From: Leucaena leucocephala
Lineage: Eukaryota; Streptophyta; Magnoliopsida; Fabales; Fabaceae
Assembly: GCA_037074615.1 (NCBI GenBank)
Contig: CM073519.1
Coordinates: 25,503,001 to 25,567,000 of the forward strand
Direction: 5' to 3'
Length of the DNA stretch: 64,000 bases
How positions within the stretch are numbered: the first letter of the stretch is position 1; each line of letters opens with the position of its first letter. The position numbers and the translations under genes are program-made. This document shows positions 57,286 to 64,000 of this stretch, one piece after another. The notes beneath the pieces were generated by a model. The model searched no databases. It saw nothing but the letters and a program-made list of their open reading frames with translations, and had not been told where the DNA came from.

Positions 57286-60200
57286 TGTCATATCCTTACT
57301 TTTAACCTCAATTATACTCCATTAGAAGTGATTAGAACCAATTACATGATCATTTGCTTTGAAATCATTCATTCCGAAAAGAATTGCTCTCGGGTACTGT
57401 TCACTTTTACTGTTCATTTGGTAATTCCAAAACATGTACCCTACTTTGAAAAATCATAACTAATTGTAGAAAAATTGAAATGAGTTTGTTCCAATTTCAA
57501 ATGAAATCTCTTTCATTGAAATTTGAGAGAAAAATATAAAATTGAGGCTCCATTGTCTTAATGAAATCAGTTTAATCGTTGAAAAATACCGTTCATTTGG
57601 TAAAATTTGGAAATTCTAGCTTCTCTGCCTTAAATTCAAAAATTAATTTCTCTTTGGTTACTTATCCAAATGAACTGTGTTAGCTATGGAGTTGAATCTA
57701 TAGACATCCTCTTTAAGCTCATAAAATTTCATAGAAAAAATCGTTCATTTGATATATGAAATCATTGCGTGAACGTCACTGGCTCTCAGCACTCGTTTAT
57801 CTCAATTCCATATCTTACTTCCAACTTTGGAAAATCATAACAATTTGGATACTTATCCAAATAAGGCATTCTCAGTGTTCATTTAAATCTCTGTATCTTA
57901 AATTTAATCATGCCAAGTTTCATATTAAAACTCGTTGATTTAAACGTCATAAACATTGTCACATCACACGGCCTCAAAACAGGGTTACAGAAACATACAC
58001 CTTGCATACTAGTATATCACCCTATAGTGTCATGTAAGTCATGTAGCTTATTATACAAACTTAATAATCAACATTTACTCTCTTCCCTTGAGAGGATCCA
58101 GCACATAAAATATAGTGATGCATGTGAAAGGAATAAGATTTTATGGAAATCCCAATAGCAAGTTACACAAACTATAATATCATGCATGAATAATTGGATG
58201 CTTAACATCTTATCATGAGATGGGAGCTACTTCATAATGGTACATAAGCAAACTCTAACATGCATATTGTCAGGACATAACTTGCAAGGAGTTGCAATCA
58301 TTCATACTTCATTACAACATGATGACATAAGCTCAAGCTCAACCAAACACCATAATGAACAAGAAAGCAAAACAATTAAACAAACATGAGTTATAGTTAG
58401 GTATCATCCTTGTCAAGGTCTTCTTGACGTTCTTTCCTTCCTTTATAGATTTCAAAAACCTAGCCATTACACAATAATATCAAGTTACAACTCAACTTGA
58501 ATACAAAACCAATACTAGGTTTTCACTAGCTCCCTTTCTTTCTCTACTTTATGTTTCTTACTTCCATCTTTCCAAAATAAATTCTCATGGTTTATTTCCA
58601 CATAATTTCCAAAATCAAAACAATTCAGTTGCTATAGTACTAAGCCGAAGTGAAGCCCTTGATTCCAAAAAATTCACATTTTAATTGCAATGCTTCCAAT
58701 AATTGTTCTCCTACTTTATCCTCACACAATTTTCCATTTTAAACTCATTGGAAGCATCAAAATCATGAAATTCTATCATATGAACAGTACCACATATAGT
58801 ACCAACAAGAACACAAAACCCTAAATCCAAACATACTTGAATTTCCAAGCTTATACCACTTGATTATAGCTTGTTTAAGCTTGTCTAAACTATCCATAAA
58901 ATAAAACTCATATTTTAACCACATATGGGAAGAACTTCCAGAAGAAACCATAAGGGAAATAGAGCACAAAAATCCCTTAAAACAAGAGCTAACTTGCTAG
59001 AACAAAGTTAAAGATTAAGGGAGATGATTACCTTGCTTCTTGCTTCAAGTTGTGTGCTTCTTTCTTGGTTGAGTGGAAATTTTGCAAGATTTTCCCCATG
59101 GTTCCAAGGGCTTCCGAATAGGTCTTAAATGAGGGGGTATTTATAGAGAAATTTGGGTGAAAATGGATGGCCAAGATTGATTTGTTTACTATTTGATCCA
59201 AGGGCTCACATTTAATCTTGGATTTAACTTTTTCTAAAAAGAATAATTATGACATCATGTGGGATAGCTCATCATACACCTAAGAGGGGTATGTGGCGTG
59301 CTTTCCATGTAAGGAAGCTTCTGGAAAAATTCTAGTCTAATCCGATACCGATCAGAGCTATTTCACAACAACCAGACTGTGCTCTGTTTCTAATTTTTTT
59401 ATAATATATCAAGATATGTATTTTGTCTTGGAAATTAATATCTAGGCTTCTCATACCATTGACAATGATATATTGAAGATTTATCTGCTATCCATCCCTT
59501 GGAAAATGACCAAAATATCCTTAGTGCCCTTTCTTGCACTGTACTAACCTTAAGGGCATAATTGTCATTTCACCCCTATTTGTATAGCCTCAGGGCATAT
59601 ACTAGTTCAACTAATCATATTTATTCCATGTGCCATGTTTTAATCCAATCCCATATGACTAAAATACCCTCCATCTAACACTGGTACAATCTGGGCATCT
59701 AGGGGCATTCTCATAATTTCGCACCTTTTCTGCACACTAGCCCCTTCTACTGATGGACTGGTTCCATGGGTTTTGGGCCCTTCTTGGCATCATCATGGGA
59801 CTATATATGAGGTCATCTGATCTCATTCTATCCAGGCTCACATACTAATAAGTTCTATTATTGAATCATGGGTGTTATCAAACTCCCGTCAAAATTCACT
59901 GTTATAGGAATAACTTTTTATACAGGACTTCTTCTGGGGTTCTGTCAGATTCATAACATCTGACACTGTAGGGAACACTTTCCTATAATTCCCCACTTAT
60001 ATATGTTGTCCATGAAATCTGATAGAAATTCAAATAACTTTGATACTATCAGATAATTTTCTGTTGTCTTGAACCCTAATAAAATTTATGTGTCATGCTA
60101 GATTGACTAGCATATCTTCCTTATTTTTTGATGGAATATGTGACTGAAATACTTTTAGGCAGTTCTAACCCTTTTCTGGCTGAACTTTCTATAATTACAA

Positions 60201-60446
60201 TTTTGCCCTTGAACTTTTTACTTAATTACATTTAAGTCCCTTAACTTTTAGAAATTATCACTTTTGGCCTAACTTTTGTTTCTACTTTAACTTTTGGCCT
60301 TTAACCTTTTCTACTTTGTGTTTAAGTCCTTCTCTTTCTTCAATACTCCTCTAACCTTTATCATTTCTTTTGATCTTCATCATGAACCTTTCTAAACCTC
60401 TTTCCACTATCAGTATTATATAGATAGGGAAAATTAGGATATGACA
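57286..60446 (-). repeat. 5' LTR, type C, full length
   Basis: TGTCATATCC to GGATATGACA, a perfect terminal inverted pair, 3161 bases. The half toward 60446 resembles type B (compare 34735-38100 from about 36600), while the half toward 57286 is specific to type C. The TATA core is at 59138-59145 and a weak hairpin at 58134-58154. Confidence 0.88.
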
Positions 60447-61424
60447 AAAGGGGTGAGATTTCTGGGGAAATCTCAGTAGCATATGGTACTAAACAATACA
60501 TGCATTAATATGACTACTTGTGCTTGCTTGTGACAGTGTTAGCATTGTGTAATGTGCATGCTTCCATGTAACATATGAAATACAATTGGCCAAAGTAATC
60601 ATAGAAATAGAGCTTCATACATAAGCATATATGCAACACAATTCAACAAAGCCATAGCACATCAAGCATAACATTTAATGCATACAAGTTTAGAATAAGT
60701 TTACTACCTGTCGTGTAGCCTTTCCTCTAGCCCTTAGCCTTTTCTCTAAGGTTCATTCTTTCCATAGGTCAGAGCCTATACATAGCATAATAATATCTTC
60801 ATTATTATTCTATCAGTATAGCTCCACTCAGCTCATGCTTAACTTGAGGTAATACCCTTAGTCTGACAATTCCCTAAATTTCTTTCTATCCATGGCTTAA
60901 CCTTATCAAGAAAGATATTTCTCTATTCTAACCATTAAGAATAATCCTCTAATTTATTATAGCAGGGACTAGAATAAATTACTTACCTTATTCCTAAGCT
61001 TGCCAAGTCCCTAATTTCCTTGGATTACTCCAAACTCCACCAGAACTCCTCCTTTGTTTCTCTTCCTTTCTCTCTTTCTCTCTTTCTCTTTTTCTATCTT
61101 CTTTCTCTTGCTTGTCCATGCTTGGCTGTGAATGGAATGGAGGGAGGGGTGGTCTATTTATAGTTGAGAGGAGGTGGAATTGATGGTCCAGATTGAATCG
61201 CGTTAAATGGCTCAGATTGCTTAGCTTCCTCAAGAAGCCATGCCTGCATCATCACGATGACATCATCATCCTAGATGACTCATCAAAGTGACATCATCCA
61301 TGGGATACCTCACATGCTTGGTGGCATAATGGTGGGACCCTTGGGACACCTCACCAGCTGAGTCAGCCTTTCAAGAGAATTCCAGAGTCTTTTCCCAGAA
61401 TGAATGGCTGAGATTGTGCCACAT
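60447..61424 (-). repeat. Type-A LTR piece, minus orientation
   Basis: Collinear with about 45380-46330 (minus A LTR), from the hairpin at 60454-60475 to a GAGATTGTGCCACA end. TATTTATA is at 61155-61162. It is joined head-on to a plus-orientation piece at about 61424. Confidence 0.82.
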
Positions 61425-62222
61425 AAGGAAGAGAAAGAAGAGAGAAAAAGAGAAAGAAATAAAGAAAGAAAGAGAAAGAAATGAAGGAAAAAGGAGTTCT
61501 AGTGGAGCTAGGAGCTAGAGGAAAGGCTACTCGCCAGGTAGTAAACTTATCCTAAACTTGTATACATTGAATGCTATGCTTGGTTGTGCTATAGCTTTAA
61601 TGAATTGTGTTGCATATGTGCTTATGTTTGAATCTCTGTTTCTATGATTACTTTGGCCAATTGTATTTCATATGTAAAATGGAAGCATGCACATTACACA
61701 ATGTTAACACTTTCACAAGCAAGCACCAGTATTTACATTAATGCATGCATGTTTAATACCGTTCGCTACTGAGATTTCCCTAGAAATCTCATCCCTTTCC
61801 ATGTAATCCCAATCCCATAGGTTTATGATGAGAAAGGATTAAAGAGGCATGAAGAAAAGATGGGTATTGGATAGTACAAATATTATGTAAAGTTGGGACC
61901 AAAATGCTAGAATCAGGGAAAAATGTTAGATGAACAGTAAACTACGAACGTTAATTGATGTTGACCTAGTTAAGGCATGGTCAACATTTTTCCCTAAAAC
62001 AGCATTAAGTTAGCTTTGTGTAGCAATTTGAACCACTTCATTTCTATTTTTCTATATTTAGTTATGATTTTTTGAAGTCATATCACTCCTTTGGAATTTA
62101 CACAGTGAACAGTACTCGGTAGAATAAAATTCTAGATTATGTAATTTGACTTCAATGACCTTAAAAGTGGTTCCAGATGCTACCATTTAGTCCCTGAGAT
62201 GTAAGAAAATAAGGATGTTTCA
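61425..62222 (+). repeat. Type-A LTR piece, plus orientation, with internal deletions
   Basis: It starts within the purine tract and jumps from GTGGAGCTAGGAG to the GTAGTAAAC region. The hairpin is at 61770-61791. A second deletion lies near 61880, and it ends GGATGTTTCA at 62222. With the preceding piece it forms a large imperfect inverted repeat. Confidence 0.82.
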
Positions 62223-63230
62223 CAACTCCTTGCAAGTTATGTCATGACAATATGCATGTTAGAGTTTACTTATGTACCATTATGAAGTAGCTCCCATATC
62301 ATGATAACATGTTAAGCATCCAATTAATCATGCATGATATTATGGTTTGTGTAACTTGCTATTTGGATTTTCATGAAATCTCATTCCTCCTATATGCATA
62401 ACCATGTTATAGGTGCTGGAAATTCACAAGGAAAAAGGGTAAACATAGATGTTTGAACTTGTATGATCAATTATATGAGTTACATGTCACTATGAAGGGA
62501 TAGGATGGATGTATTATGTATGATTCTGTAATTGTGTTCTGAGGCCATGGTGGTGTGACGATGATTATGATGCCTTAGCCAACTAGTTTGAACTTGAAAT
62601 TTGGCATGATTATAGTTAAGATATATAGCTTTAAATGGACACCACTAACACTTCAAATGGTTTAGAATTTGATTTGTTATGATTTTTCTAAGTTGGAATT
62701 AAGATCTGGAATTGAGATAAAGTGAGTGGTTAGAGGCAGCAATGTTCACGCATTGATTCTATATAGCAAATGAACGAATTATTTTATAAAATTTTGTTGA
62801 CTTAAAGAGCACTTCTAGAGCTTTAAATCCATAGGTAACATGGTTCATTTGGACAAGTAACCAAAGAGAAATGAATTTTTGAAGTTAAGCCAAGGAAACT
62901 AGAACTTTCAGATTTTACCAAATGAATAGTATTTTTCAACTAATAAACTGATTTTATTGAAATAATGAAACCTCAGTTTGTATTACTCCATCAAAGTTTA
63001 ATAAAAGAGCTTTCATTAGAAGTTAGAACCAACTTATTTTAATTTTTCTACAATTAATTATGAATTTTCAAAGTAAGGTACATGTTTTGGAATTACCAAA
63101 TGAATTTTAACGTGAACAGTGCCCGAGAGTAATTATTTTGAAAATGATTGTTTCTAAGGCAAATGATCATGTAATTGGTTCCAATGACTTTCAATTGACT
63201 ATAATTGAGGTTGAAAATAAGGATACGACA
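62223..63230 (+). repeat. 3' third of a type-C LTR
   Basis: Collinear with 38908-39917 and with the reverse of 57286-58290. It ends GGATACGACA at 63230, directly followed by a primer-binding site. It starts abruptly at CAACTCCTTGC, where the A-LTR piece ends. Confidence 0.82.
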
Positions 63231-63409
63231 TTTTGGTATCAGAGCAAAGGATTATGGCTTAGGAAATGCTCTAAATAGATTATTTATATACTGATGTATA
63301 AGTAAACATATACATAATTGACACTAAGTCAATATTGTAGGGTAAAGATGGTTGAGTCTAGGACTTTAGAGGCTACAATAAACTAGGGGATCCTATTCCT
63401 AAGGTATTT
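63231..63409 (+). other. Primer-binding site and leader of a type-C element
   Basis: TGGTATCAGAGC is at 63234-63245, four bases after the LTR. The leader (GGATTATGGCTTAGG) matches the reverse strand just below 57271 and the leader after the second primer site at 4135. It is cut at 63410 by a B LTR. Confidence 0.82.
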
Positions 63410-64000
63410 TGTCATATCCTAATTTTTCCCTATCTGTACAGTACTGATAGTGGAAAGATGCTTAGAAAGGATTATGACAAAGATCATACGAAATAATAAA
63501 GGTTAGATAAGTCTTAAAGAAAGAGAAGGACCTAAATACAAATTGGAAAAGGTTAAAGGCCAAAAGTTAAAGTAGAAATAAATGTTGGGCCAAAAGTGGT
63601 AATTTCTAGAAGTTTAGGGACCTAAATGTAAATATGCAAAAAGTTAGGGATATAAATGTAATTAAGCAAAAAGTCAGGGACATAAATGTAATTATGGAAA
63701 AGTTCAGCCAAAAAAGGCTTAGAAATGCCTGTAAGTATTTCAGTCCCACATTCCATCAGTAAATAGAGGAAGTCATGCTGGTTAATCTGGCATGATACAG
63801 AAATTTTATTAGGGCTCCAGATAGCAGAAAATTATCTGGTAGTCTAAAAGTTATCTGAAATTTTATCAGATTTCATGGACTTCAGATATAAGTGGACAAA
63901 TTACAGGAAATTGTGCCTTACAGTGTCAGATGTCCTGGATCTGACAGAACTCCAGAAGAAGTTCTGTATAAAAAGTTATTCACATATCAATGAATTTTGA
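63410..64000 (+). repeat. Start of a type-B LTR, running off the window
   Basis: TGTCATATCCTAATTTTTCC at 63410 matches the start of the solo LTR at 17213 and continues collinearly to the last base. Its insertion lies in the leader of the type-C element. Confidence 0.85.

Larger units (their letters stand above)
49921..60446 (-). mobile_element. Minus-strand type-C gypsy-type element with gag fossil, split by a solo LTR
   Basis: Read on the minus strand: 5' LTR 60446-57286, primer-binding site 57282-57271, leader, gag fossil about 57040-56107, solo A LTR insertion 56106-54214 (TAGAG duplications at 54209-54213 and 56107-56111), remaining internal region 54213-51592, polypurine tract, and a truncated C-type 3' LTR 51591-49921. 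Removing the inserted LTR joins the two internal halves and gives an internal region of about 3.8 kb. Only gag is recognisable; pol is absent. Confidence 0.82.

Overview
This 64 kb window is almost certainly nuclear DNA of a flowering plant. It is a pile of nested transposable elements, with no intact host protein gene, tRNA or full-length rRNA gene that I can support. The plant assignment rests on plant-type LTR retrotransposons primed by initiator tRNA-Met (TGGTATCAGAGC), plant CACTA (En/Spm) transposase domains, a Ty1/copia gag-pol and Athila-like Ty3/gypsy fragments. It is AT-rich and looks like pericentromeric or other gene-poor heterochromatin. I cannot name the species.

Most of the window belongs to one superfamily of very long LTRs that begin TGTCATATCC and end GGATGTTACA or GGATATGACA. 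I split them by eye into types A (about 2.6 kb), B (about 3.3 kb) and C (about 3.2 kb). They share and swap modules. Layout: 1-1124, 3' part of a B LTR; 1125-1318 plus 11392-11735, an Athila-like gag fossil split by a large A-type element (1319-11391, target duplication TAGAG); 11736-12522, 3' end of one CACTA element; 12523-14738, unassigned AT-rich sequence; 14739-22427, a minus-strand CACTA element split by a solo B LTR (17213-20557); 22428-22838, A-LTR and CACTA debris; 22839-28693, 3' LTR and internal part of a minus-strand B element; 28694-34734, a Ty1/copia element cut off after reverse transcriptase; 34735-38100, a minus-strand B LTR; 38101-43200, C LTR, internal and B LTR fragments; 44185-49030, an Athila-like RT/RNase H/integrase fossil split by a mosaic solo LTR (44749-47642, target duplication ATTAC); 49921-60446, a minus-strand C element with decayed gag, split by a solo A LTR (54214-56106, target duplication TAGAG); 60447-62222, two A-LTR pieces in opposite orientation; 62223-64000, C LTR, primer site and leader, then the start of a B LTR.

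The internal regions of the A/B/C elements are mostly non-coding. One copy (56107-57060, minus) keeps a recognisable but stop-riddled gag. The large non-autonomous elements therefore look like decayed relatives of a gag-encoding Ty3/gypsy element, moved by proteins supplied in trans.

The two most unusual signals concern this superfamily. First, four internal regions carry a segment clearly derived from the 3' half of plant 5S rRNA, covering the part that holds the RNA polymerase III internal promoter, at the same relative position each time. Second, a short hairpin recurs near the 3' part of nearly every LTR, with stem changes that keep pairing between A, B and C types. Both suggest functional RNA or promoter structure in these elements, but both need alignment and expression data.
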